A stretch of DNA of 7,411 nt. Source: Pseudomonadota bacterium (GTDB taxonomy: Bacteria > Pseudomonadota > Gammaproteobacteria > Xanthomonadales > Rhodanobacteraceae). Below are positions 1 through 5,974 of the stretch, one piece after another; the first letter of the stretch is position 1; each line of letters starts with the position of its first letter. The DNA lies in the NCBI GenBank assembly GCA_021783385.1, contig JAJXTX010000042.1, forward strand, positions 2,380 through 9,790. Reading direction: 5' to 3'. A program made the translations under genes and the position numbers. A model generated the notes under the pieces. It was not told the DNA's origin. It ran no database searches and saw only the letters and a program-made list of their open reading frames with translations.

Positions 1-58
1 TTCATGCCGTATCTCCACACGCTTCCAATCCGCGAAGCGGAAAATGATGGAGAACCTC

Positions 59-649
59 ATGAAGATCACTCAACGCATCCGCGCCCTCACCCTTGGTCTG
101 TCCCTCGCACTGGCGGCCGTGGCCGCGCCGATGGCGATGGCCGGCGAGATGGGCTCGATGCACATGGACAAGACCGTGATGGTCGGTGGCGCGGCGATGT
201 ATCCGTCGAAGAACATCATCCAGAACGCGGTCAACTCAAAAGATCACACCACCCTGGTGGCGGCCGTGAAGGCCGCCGGCCTGGTAGACACGCTGTCCGG
301 CCCCGGTCCGTTCACCGTGTTCGCGCCGACCAACGAGGCGTTCGCCGCGCTGCCCGCCGGCACCGTCGAGACCCTGCTGAAGCCCGAGAACAAGGCCACC
401 CTGACCAAGATCCTCACCTACCACGTGGTGCCCGGCAACATCACCTCGGCCGACCTGCTGAAGGACATCAAGCAGGGCGGCGGCAAGGCTACCCTGAAGA
501 CCGTCGAGGGCGATTCGCTGACCTTCAGCAAGGATGCCAAGGGCGTGGCGATCACCGACGACAAGGGCAATGTGGCGCACGTCACCATCGCCAACGTGAA
601 GCAGTCCAACGGCGAGATCCACGTGATCGACAAGGTGCTGATGCCGTAA
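59..649 (+). CDS. Secreted fasciclin (FAS1) domain protein
   Basis: This is a predicted exported protein of 196 residues with one FAS1 domain, a fold linked to adhesion and extracellular matrix; its exact role in bacteria is mostly unknown. Residues 1-28 look like a Sec signal peptide: basic MKITQRIR, a hydrophobic Leu/Ala stretch, and a likely cleavage site AMA|GE. A short Met-rich linker (about 29-47) follows, then the FAS1 domain to the C-terminus. The H1 motif [11 protein letters not shown] is at 85-95, the YHVVPG segment at 121-126, and the H2-like [10 protein letters not shown] closes the protein. In-frame ATGs occur at 44, 47 and 59. I chose 59 because GGAGA at 49-53 sits five bases before it and the signal peptide then starts properly. 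A terminator follows, so it is probably the last or only gene of its transcript. The family call is firm; the function is not. Confidence 0.93.
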   Translation: MKITQRIRALTLGLSLALAAVAAPMAMAGEMGSMHMDKTVMVGGAAMYPSKNIIQNAVNSKDHTTLVAAVKAAGLVDTLSGPGPFTVFAPTNEAFAALPAGTVETLLKPENKATLTKILTYHVVPGNITSADLLKDIKQGGGKATLKTVEGDSLTFSKDAKGVAITDDKGNVAHVTIANVKQSNGEIHVIDKVLMP

Positions 650-677
650 TTCGCCGGGCACTCTCCCGCCAGGCCTG

Positions 678-713
678 GCCGCCCCGAGACTTCCGTCGGG
701 GCGGCTCTTTTTT
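678..713 (+). terminator. Intrinsic terminator after the fasciclin gene
   Basis: A perfect 10-bp stem (678-687 GCCGCCCCGA with 696-705 TCGGGGCGGC) encloses an eight-base loop and is followed by TCTTTTTT (706-713). It begins 28 bases after the fasciclin stop codon and separates that gene from the dioxygenase. The T-tract lies only on the + strand side, so it acts in that direction. Confidence 0.93.
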
Positions 714-769
714 GCCACGACCGTGGTGACGGCGCTAAGGTGATTGCGGATTCCTGCCGAGCTAACGCC

Positions 770-1291
770 ATGGCCCTGTCGCCCCCGCTCGATCTGCAAC
801 GCTGGATCGACGAACACCGTCACCTGCTGCAGCCGCCGGTCGGCAACAAGTGCATCGTCGACGGCGACTTCATCGTCATGATCGTGGGCGGTCCCAATGC
901 GCGCAGCGACTATCACCACGACGAAGGTCCGGAGTTCTTCTACCAGCTGGAAGGCGAGATGGTGCTGAAGGTGCAGGACGATGGCGTGGCGCGCGACATT
1001 CCCATCCGTGCCGGCGAGCTGTTCTACCTGCCGCCGCGGGTGCCGCACTCGCCACAGCGCATGCCGGCGTCGATCGGGCTGGTGATCGAGCGGCGCCGCG
1101 TCAGCGGTGAACGGGATGGCCTGCTGTGGTTCTGCGAGCGCTGCAACCACAAGCTGTACGAGGAGTACTTCGTGCTCGACAGCATCGAGCGCGATTTCCC
1201 GCCGGTGTTCGAGCGCTTCTACGGTTCGCGTGACGCGCGCACCTGCTCCCGGTGCGGGCACGTGCACCCGGCCCCCGCAAAAGATGGCTAG
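770..1291 (+). CDS. nbaC: 3-hydroxyanthranilate 3,4-dioxygenase
   Basis: This cytosolic non-haem iron enzyme opens the ring of 3-hydroxyanthranilate with O2 to give 2-amino-3-carboxymuconate semialdehyde. The product feeds quinolinate/NAD synthesis or 2-aminomuconate degradation in the kynurenine pathway. The 173-residue cupin carries the expected Fe(II) ligands His49, Glu55 (in [18 protein letters not shown]) and His93 (in [10 protein letters not shown]), with substrate-binding Arg45 and Arg97. The C-terminus keeps the second, rubredoxin-like metal site of bacterial and fungal members: Cys122/Cys125 (CERC) and Cys159/Cys162 (CSRC). I chose ATG 770; a GTG at 740 in the same frame would add ten residues that do not resemble the family. 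The Shine-Dalgarno is weak. No other kynurenine gene is visible here, so the choice between NAD synthesis and catabolism is open. Its TAG stop overlaps the stop of the convergent NUDIX gene. Confidence 0.95.
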   Translation: MALSPPLDLQRWIDEHRHLLQPPVGNKCIVDGDFIVMIVGGPNARSDYHHDEGPEFFYQLEGEMVLKVQDDGVARDIPIRAGELFYLPPRVPHSPQRMPASIGLVIERRRVSGERDGLLWFCERCNHKLYEEYFVLDSIERDFPPVFERFYGSRDARTCSRCGHVHPAPAKDG

Positions 1292-1827
1292 GAGCGCACC
1301 AGCCACTTGTGGGCCATCCGGCGCAGCGAGGCGTCGAGGGTGGCGTCATTCGCCACCTCCAGCACCGGTCGCCAGGCCAGCGCATGCGATTCGTGACTGA
1401 TCACAAAGCGCTCGTCCGCATCGGCGCGGACCACATGACGCACGTCGTAATGCCAGTGCTCCGGCTCGCTGGCACGGGCCGGAATGCGGTGGCGATCGAG
1501 ATCGAAGATCGTCGGCTCGACGCGCAGATCGCGCAGCCCCGATTCTTCGCCCGCTTCGCGCAGCGCCACCTGCGCCAGGTCCATCTCGCCGTCGGCGTGG
1601 CCACCGAGCTGCAGCCAGCGATCGAGCTTGCGGTGATGGGTCAGCAGCACGCGCGTGCCATCCGCGCTGACCAGCCATGCCGAACCGGTGAAGTGCCCGC
1701 TCGCATGGTTGCGCTCGAACACCTGCGACGCCGAATGCAGGAACTCGCGGAAGAGCTCGGCATCGGGTCGGCCTGACGGCGTATTGCCGTACTGGCGCAG
1801 GGCATGTTCGAGCGTTTCGATCTGCAT
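1288..1827 (-). CDS. NUDIX hydrolase
   Basis: This is a predicted cytosolic Mg-dependent hydrolase of a nucleoside diphosphate linked to another group; the substrate cannot be read from the sequence. Counting from ATG 1827 (179 residues), the NUDIX box spans residues 76-98 and has the catalytic REAGEESGL core (Arg90, Glu91, Glu94, Glu95). The first conserved Glu of the G-x5-E pattern is Met82 here, with Glu81 beside it. The preceding [19 protein letters not shown] segment is typical of a common, poorly characterised proteobacterial NUDIX group. The start is uncertain: ATG 1863 would add 12 residues (PRAHPVGPILA-rich), and neither site has a strong ribosome binding site. The reading frame continues upstream to about 1920, but that part does not look like the family. 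The gene is convergent with the dioxygenase and divergent from the permeases. Confidence 0.85.
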   Translation of the reverse strand: MQIETLEHALRQYGNTPSGRPDAELFREFLHSASQVFERNHASGHFTGSAWLVSADGTRVLLTHHRKLDRWLQLGGHADGEMDLAQVALREAGEESGLRDLRVEPTIFDLDRHRIPARASEPEHWHYDVRHVVRADADERFVISHESHALAWRPVLEVANDATLDASLRRMAHKWLVRS

Positions 1828-1881
1828 GGCCAGGATCGGTCCGACGGGATGGGCACGCGGCATTCTATGCGGCACAGCGGC

Positions 1882-1910
1882 TTGTACGCCCGGAAAGGCT
1901 CCGCTATGGT
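1882..1910 (+). promoter_or_regulatory. Possible promoter for the first permease
   Basis: In the divergent gap between the NUDIX gene and the first permease, TTGTAC (1882-1887) and TATGGT (1905-1910) stand 17 bases apart. The first matches the -35 consensus only at TTG, and the second matches four of six -10 positions. Transcription would start near 1917 and leave a leader of about 70 bases. The spacing is right but the hexamers are weak, so this is a suggestion only. Confidence 0.25.
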
Positions 1911-1988
1911 TACTCGTCAAGTTTTCGGCTGGCGTGCCGCTCGCACAGCATTCAAATACCGGCGTTCGTTTCCACGGGGAATCACCAC

Positions 1989-3473
1989 ATGCTTTTCAAG
2001 CGCGTCAAGCCGCTCGACCAGATTCTTGCCACCGCTGAAAAGAAAAGCCTGAAACGCCAGCTCGGTCCCATCCAGCTCACCCTGCTGGGCGTCGGCGCCA
2101 TCATCGGCACCGGCATTTTTGTGCTGACGGCAGAAGCCGGCCAGAAAGCCGGCCCCGGCATGATGATTGCCTTCGTGATCGCGGCGACCGTATGCGCACT
2201 GGCCGCACTGGCATATGCCGAGCTGGCCTCGATGATCCCGGTCGCGGGTTCGGCGTATACCTACACCTACGGCGTGCTCGGCGAGGGCCCGGCGTGGGTG
2301 GTCGGCTGGGCGCTGGTGCTTGAATACGCGATTGCGGCGGCGACCGTGTCGGTGGGCTGGTCCGGCTACATGAACGGCCTGCTTGGTCGCGCCGGCTATG
2401 CGATTCCGGCGTTCCTGCGCACCGGACCGATGGATGGCGGCAGCTTCAACCTGCTGGCCTTCCTGATCGCCCTGGTGATCACCGTGCTGCTGGTGATTGG
2501 CACCTCGAAGTCGGCCAAGGTGAATGCGGTGCTGGTAGCGATCAAGATCGCCGCGCTGACCGCCTTCATCGTGGTGGCGGTGCCGGCGGTGAAATCATCC
2601 AACTTCGTGCCGTTCGTGCCCAATGGATGGGGCAGCCCGTTCGGCGGCGTCGGCGTACTCGGTGCGGCGGCGTCGATCTTCTTCGCCTATGTCGGCTTCG
2701 ATGCGGTTTCCACCGCGGCCGAGGAGACCAAGAATCCGAACCGCAATATCCCGATCGGCCTGCTCGGCTCGCTGGTGATCTGCACCATCTTCTATCTGCT
2801 GGTCAGCTACGGCGCGGTCGGATCGGTCGGGGCACAGCCCATGCTTGGCCCCAACGGTGCCGCACTGCAGCCCGGCACGCCGGCGATGGCCGCGGCCTGT
2901 GCCGGATCGCAGGCGCTGGTGTGCAGCAAGGACGCGCTGGCCCATGTGATGGTGCTGATCGGCCACAACACGATGGGTTCGCTGATCGGACTGGCCGCCG
3001 CACTGGCACTGCCGTCGGTGATCCTGATGATGATCTACGGCCAGTCGCGCATTTTCTTCACCATGTCGCGCGACGGCCTGTTGCCCAACTTTCTTTCGAC
3101 CGTGCATCCGCGCTTCCACACGCCGCACATCCTCACCATCATCACCGGCGTATTTGTGTCGCTGTTTGCGGCGCTGTTTCCGGTCGGCCTCCTGGCCGAC
3201 ATCACCAATTCCGGCACGCTGTTCGCCTTCATCATGGTGGCCATCGGCGTGATGGTGCTGCGGGTCAAGCAGCCGGAGCGGCCGCGCCCGTTCCGCACGC
3301 CGCTGGTGTGGGTCATTTGCCCGCTTGCCGTGCTTGGCTGCCTGCTGCTGTTTTTCAATCTGAGCGGCTACACGCTCACGCTGTTTTTCAGCTGGGCGGC
3401 CATCGGTCTGGTGGTGTACTACCTGTACGGCTATCGCAAGAGCCATCTGGCCAACGGCACCGAGCCCGGCTGA
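1989..3473 (+). CDS. APC-family amino acid permease (first of a tandem pair)
   Basis: This is an inner-membrane secondary transporter of the amino acid-polyamine-organocation superfamily (494 residues, about 12 hydrophobic helices). It resembles the YfnA/cationic amino acid transporter-like group. TM1 holds the unwound substrate-binding signature GAIIGTGIF at 36-44, followed by the conserved AYAELASMIPVAGSAY segment. The TM6 region at about 230-245 reads FFAYVGFDAVSTAAEE, followed by KNPNRNIPIG, both classic for this family. A long loop after TM7 contains two cysteines eight residues apart (Cys304, Cys312) that the second permease lacks. The substrate cannot be fixed from sequence; the family includes cationic and broad-range amino acid carriers. 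ATG 1989 has a GGGGA a few bases upstream. The gene is followed after 72 bases by a paralogue in the same direction, so co-transcription is likely. Confidence 0.92.
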   Translation: MLFKRVKPLDQILATAEKKSLKRQLGPIQLTLLGVGAIIGTGIFVLTAEAGQKAGPGMMIAFVIAATVCALAALAYAELASMIPVAGSAYTYTYGVLGEGPAWVVGWALVLEYAIAAATVSVGWSGYMNGLLGRAGYAIPAFLRTGPMDGGSFNLLAFLIALVITVLLVIGTSKSAKVNAVLVAIKIAALTAFIVVAVPAVKSSNFVPFVPNGWGSPFGGVGVLGAAASIFFAYVGFDAVSTAAEETKNPNRNIPIGLLGSLVICTIFYLLVSYGAVGSVGAQPMLGPNGAALQPGTPAMAAACAGSQALVCSKDALAHVMVLIGHNTMGSLIGLAAALALPSVILMMIYGQSRIFFTMSRDGLLPNFLSTVHPRFHTPHILTIITGVFVSLFAALFPVGLLADITNSGTLFAFIMVAIGVMVLRVKQPERPRPFRTPLVWVICPLAVLGCLLLFFNLSGYTLTLFFSWAAIGLVVYYLYGYRKSHLANGTEPG

Positions 3474-3502
3474 CGCCTCTGCACGATTGCCTGATCCATC
3501 AA

Positions 3503-3526
3503 CCGGCACGGTGACCACCGTGCTGG
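3503..3526 (+). other. Hairpin between the tandem permease genes
   Basis: Arms 3503-3512 (CCGGCACGGT) and 3517-3526 (ACCGTGCTGG) pair over 10 bp around a GACC loop. One pair is a G-U (3505 with 3524) that forms only in the + strand transcript. No T-run follows, so it is not a standard terminator. It ends 19 bases before the second permease ATG. It could stabilise the end of the first cistron, slow read-through, or affect translation of the second gene; none of these is shown. Confidence 0.55.
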
Positions 3527-3545
3527 CGTCATTTCCGGATTGCCC

Positions 3546-5036
3546 ATGCTCAAACAGCTGCTCGCCCGCAAGACCGACTTTTCGCAAGCCGACAATGCCC
3601 ACGGCCCGGCCCTGAAGCGGACGCTGGGACCGTGGGGACTCACGGCACTCGGCATCGGCGCCGTGATCGGCGGCGGCATCTTCGTGATCACCGGCCAGGC
3701 TGCGGCCGAGCATGCCGGACCGGCGATCATCCTTGCCTTCGTGATCGCGGCCGTGTGCTGCAGCTTCACCGCGCTTTGCTACGCCGAATTTGCCACCCTG
3801 ATTCCGATGTCCGGCAGCTCGTATTCCTACGCCTATGCCACGCTGGGCGAACTGGTGGCCTGGTTCATCGGCTGGAACATGGTGCTCGAATACGGCGTCT
3901 CGGCGTCGGCGGTGGCAGTGAGCTGGACCGGCTATTTCGTCAGCCTGCTGGACGACATCTCCACCCAGTTCGCGCGCTGGGGCATACCGATCCGACTGCA
4001 CCTGCCGGCGGTGTTGACCAATGCTCCGCTGGCCTACACCGACGGCCACATCGTCACCACCGGCGCGCTGTTCAACCTGCCCGCCGTGGCGATCGTGATG
4101 GCGCTGACCTGGCTGTGCTATGTCGGCATCAAGGAATCCAGCGGCGCGAATCTGGCGATGGTGATCCTCAAGGTCGGGCTGATCATCATCGTCATCGCGG
4201 CCGGCTGGCATTACGTGAACCCGGCGCTGTGGCACCCGTTCATCCCGGCAAGCCAGGGGCCGGAGAAATTCGGCTGGGCAGGCATCATGCGCGCTTCGAC
4301 GCTGGTGTTCTTCGCCTACATAGGATTCGAGGCCACCTCGACCGCGGCGCAGGAAGCGAAGAACCCGCAGCGCGATCTGCCGATCGCCACGTTGACCTCA
4401 CTGGCCGTGTGCACAGTGCTTTACATCGGCATCGCTGCGGTGATCACCGGCCTGCTGCCTTTCGCCCAGCTCAATACCGCCGAGCCGGTGGTCACGGCGG
4501 TCCGCGCCCACCCCGAACTGGGCTGGCTGCGCTGGGTGGTCGAGGTGGGCGCCCTGATCGGCCTGTCATCGGTGATTCTGGTGATGGTGATTGCCCAGCC
4601 GCGCATCTTCATGATCATGGGCCGCGACGGCCTGCTGCCTCCGGTATTCGCGCGGATCCATCCGCGTTACCACACGCCGCACATCAACACGGTGATCACC
4701 GGTATAGGGATCGCCGCGCTGGCGGCAGTGTTTCCGCTCGACATCCTGGGCGATCTCGTCTCGATGGGCACGCTGATTGCCTTCGTGGCGGTGTGTGCCG
4801 GCGTGCTGATCCTGCGCAAGACGCGACCCGAGCTGCCGCGTACTTTCCGCGTGCCATGGGCGCCGGTCACGTGCGTGCTGGGCGTACTGAGCTGCGTGGC
4901 CCTGCTGTACTGGGAAAACTGGTATCAGTGGTTGCTGCTATCGATCTGGACGGTGATCGGCATGACCATCTACTTCGGCTACGGTCGTCGGCACAGCCTG
5001 CTGCGTCGGGAACAGTCCTTGATGGAAAAAACGTGA
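3546..5036 (+). CDS. APC-family amino acid permease (second of a tandem pair)
   Basis: This 496-residue inner-membrane transporter is a paralogue of the preceding permease. Similarity is continuous from the start of TM1: GAVIGGGIF at 38-46, CYAEFATLIPMSGSSYSYAY after it, and FFAYIGFEATSTAAQEAKNP at about 255-272. The PRIFMIMGRDGLLPPVF and HPRYHTPHINT segments further on also match the first copy closely. About 12 hydrophobic helices are present. Differences concentrate in the loops: a longer TM3-TM5 region (roughly 130-170) and a shorter loop after TM7 without the cysteine pair. That fits a duplication followed by divergence in substrate or regulation. I chose ATG 3546; a TTG at 3540 is possible. 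The ribosome binding site is weak (GGA at 3537-3539). No intrinsic terminator directly follows; the nearest is at 5420-5452. Confidence 0.92.
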   Translation: MLKQLLARKTDFSQADNAHGPALKRTLGPWGLTALGIGAVIGGGIFVITGQAAAEHAGPAIILAFVIAAVCCSFTALCYAEFATLIPMSGSSYSYAYATLGELVAWFIGWNMVLEYGVSASAVAVSWTGYFVSLLDDISTQFARWGIPIRLHLPAVLTNAPLAYTDGHIVTTGALFNLPAVAIVMALTWLCYVGIKESSGANLAMVILKVGLIIIVIAAGWHYVNPALWHPFIPASQGPEKFGWAGIMRASTLVFFAYIGFEATSTAAQEAKNPQRDLPIATLTSLAVCTVLYIGIAAVITGLLPFAQLNTAEPVVTAVRAHPELGWLRWVVEVGALIGLSSVILVMVIAQPRIFMIMGRDGLLPPVFARIHPRYHTPHINTVITGIGIAALAAVFPLDILGDLVSMGTLIAFVAVCAGVLILRKTRPELPRTFRVPWAPVTCVLGVLSCVALLYWENWYQWLLLSIWTVIGMTIYFGYGRRHSLLRREQSLMEKT

Positions 5037-5200
5037 ATTTCTCTTATCTTCCGAAAACATGATAGAAATTTCGCCAAATATCACCATTTCCATCGAAACC
5101 ATCACGACAATTGAATCGTCGTCGAATTTCTCATTTTCAACTGAGAATAGAGTTTCAAGTAATTGTTTTTATTATATTTAACGAGATTTTTTCAACAGAA
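5037..5200. other. AT-rich intergenic tract
   Basis: These 164 bases after the second permease hold no convincing gene. By hand count they are about 30 % G+C, and 5161-5200 is only about 18 %, against roughly 65 % in the flanking genes. They contain many short T- and A-runs, a GAAATTTC palindrome (5065-5072) and a TATATTTAA stretch (5173-5181). Possible readings are a site for nucleoid proteins or RNA polymerase, a long 3' leader-free tail of the permease transcript, or remnant foreign DNA. The sequence does not decide between them. Confidence 0.6.
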
Positions 5201-5237
5201 TTTGGACCGGCGATCGCCCATTCGCAAAACTCGGGAG

Positions 5238-5243
5238 TATCAT
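5238..5243 (+). promoter_or_regulatory. Possible -10 element before the structured intergenic block
   Basis: TATCAT matches five of six positions of the sigma-70 -10 consensus and sits about seven bases before the first stem-loop. No acceptable -35 hexamer lies 16-18 bases upstream and there is no TG extension. Weak evidence for a start near 5250. Confidence 0.2.
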
Positions 5244-5248
5244 CCTCA

Positions 5249-5452
5249 GTCCGCGGGTTGATCACTTGGCAGTGGGCCCCGGATCGCCGCCCGGCGCGTC
5301 AGGTGGATCAGCTCCTCAGCCTGACGCGTCCGGGCAGCACTTTCAGCACAGTGCCATCCGGCGCGCCAACCCATTCCGATGCAGCGACAGGAGCACCAGC
5401 CTCGCTGCAACACAAGCACGCAAAAAAGCCGGCTCACTGCCGGCTTTTTTGC
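5249..5452 (+). ncRNA. Candidate structured non-coding RNA ending in an intrinsic terminator
   Basis: Five stem-loops follow one another with short links. (1) 5249-5257 pairs with 5277-5284, with one bulge, and encloses an inner CACT/AGTG hairpin at 5263-5274. (2) 5289-5303 pairs with 5320-5335: 15 pairs, one bulged C (5331) and one G-U (5294 with 5329), around a 16-base loop. (3) 5337-5341 pairs with 5350-5354. (4) 5380-5387 pairs with 5402-5409: TGCAGCGA/TCGCTGCA. (5) The terminator at 5420-5452. The G-U pairs in (1) and (2) form only in + strand RNA, which favours that orientation. No open reading frame here looks coding. It may be a free small RNA or the 3' end of the permease mRNA. I recognise no known family (not tRNA, SRP RNA, RNase P or 6S RNA). 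Confidence 0.4.
5420..5452. terminator. Bidirectional intrinsic terminator
   Basis: GCCGGC at 5428-5433 and 5439-5444 form a stem around a TCACT loop, flanked by six A (5422-5427) and six T (5445-5450). A T-tract therefore follows the stem on both strands. GC pairs outside the A/T tract, and CACAA/TTGTG (5411-5415 with 5453-5457) can extend the stem further. It can end the permease or small-RNA transcript from the left and the HiPIP transcript from the right, whose stop codon is about 27 bases away. Confidence 0.93.
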
Positions 5453-5478
5453 TTGTGGCGAAAGCAGAAGAAGCTGCG

Positions 5479-5811
5479 TCAGGCCTTCTTGGCCGCGTGC
5501 GAAACGCACCAGCCCTTCGCATTGACCGACTTGCCCGGAAACAGCTGGCATGGGCCGCGACCGGTGGGGCCGCCGCTGTAAAACTGGCAGTTGCTGCAGT
5601 CGGCGCCGGCAACGTGCTTGGGATTGGTGGTCTTGCTCGCGTCCTCGACATAGCCCAATGCCTTGGCCGTCGGATCGGCATCGGTCAGCGGCGGCAGATC
5701 AGCCGCTCGCGCGTAGCGCGGCATGCCGCCCATCACCGCAGCCATAGCGGCCGTGCCGGCAGCCACCTTGAGAAACCGGCGACGCGATTCGACTTCTTTC
5801 TCGTTCGACAT
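5479..5811 (-). CDS. High-potential iron-sulfur protein (HiPIP), Tat-exported
   Basis: This small periplasmic electron carrier (110 residues) holds one [4Fe-4S] cluster. In the family it typically takes electrons from the cytochrome bc1 complex and passes them to a terminal oxidase or reductase. The N-terminus has a textbook twin-arginine signal, SRRRFLK at residues 9-15. A hydrophobic Ala/Met stretch follows, with a likely cleavage after ARA at about residue 36. Cluster ligands are Cys72, Cys75, Cys88 and Cys102 (C-x2-C-x12-C-x13-C), and the conserved ALGY tyrosine is at residue 54. Tat export fits a cofactor inserted before transport. I chose ATG 5811 because GGAGG lies seven bases upstream on this strand; a TTG at 5817 would add two residues. 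The gene stands alone, with the shared terminator downstream and the methionine-salvage promoter region behind it. Confidence 0.95.
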   Translation of the reverse strand: MSNEKEVESRRRFLKVAAGTAAMAAVMGGMPRYARAADLPPLTDADPTAKALGYVEDASKTTNPKHVAGADCSNCQFYSGGPTGRGPCQLFPGKSVNAKGWCVSHAAKKA

Positions 5812-5818
5812 GGACAAG

Positions 5819-5823
5819 CCTCC
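5819..5823 (-). promoter_or_regulatory. Strong Shine-Dalgarno of the HiPIP gene
   Basis: On the minus strand GGAGG lies seven bases before ATG 5811. It is the best ribosome binding site in the window. It fixes the start at 5811 rather than TTG 5817 and suggests high expression of the carrier. Confidence 0.8.
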
Positions 5824-5913
5824 ATCAGTCAGGGATCCGGCACGCTCTGCGCCGAACTCCCGCTGATGTTACGCCGCTCGTCCCAATCCTGCCTGACTTG
5901 CGAGAATGGATCT

Positions 5914-5950
5914 CATCCGGGCCGGATGCCGCATGGCCACATGCTATAGT
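5914..5950 (+). promoter_or_regulatory. Promoter with palindromic operator candidate upstream of mtnB
   Basis: TGC-TATAGT (5942-5950) is an extended -10 element, with five of six -10 positions plus the TG extension. No good -35 is present, as is common for extended -10 promoters. Where the -35 should lie, CATCCGG-G-CCGGATG (5914-5928) forms a perfect 7-1-7 palindrome. A second, smaller dyad GCATG-4-CATGC (5931-5944) abuts the -10. A one-base spacer is too short for an RNA loop, so the palindrome is better read as a protein-binding site in DNA. Transcription would start near 5957, leaving a leader of about 18 bases before mtnB. The regulator is unknown. Confidence 0.5.
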
Positions 5951-5974
5951 CATGCGTCATTTGGACGGCCAAAG

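Noticed and set aside
715..726. Short dyad CCACG-AC-CGTGG between the fasciclin terminator and the dioxygenase
   Set aside because: Five-base arms in GC-rich DNA are expected by chance; no promoter element is aligned with it.
236..1306. Long minus-strand open frame of 356 codons opposite the fasciclin and dioxygenase genes
   Set aside because: It lies antisense to two well-supported genes and across a terminator, and has low-complexity Arg/His/Gly-rich content typical of high-GC shadow frames.
3540..3545. TTG start for the second permease, two codons upstream
   Set aside because: The ATG at 3546 has a better-spaced GGA, and the extra residues add nothing recognisable.
2595..4235. Minus-strand open frame of 546 codons opposite both permeases
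   Set aside because: The sequence is His/Arg/Gly/Asp-rich with no recognisable domain, and it mirrors two clear transporters that explain the DNA.
5249..5452. tRNA, SRP RNA or 6S RNA in the structured block
   Set aside because: There is no cloverleaf or CCA end, no SRP tetraloop/GGAAG-type core, and no single long rod with a central bubble as in 6S RNA.
5111..5581. Plus-strand open frame through the AT-rich tract, the stem-loops and the end of the HiPIP gene
   Set aside because: It crosses a strong terminator and runs antisense into HiPIP; composition changes abruptly along it and no domain or ribosome site is visible.
5906..5974. N-terminal extension of mtnB from ATG 5906
   Set aside because: The added residues do not resemble MtnB and would place the extended -10 and palindrome inside the coding region; ATG 5975 fits the family length.
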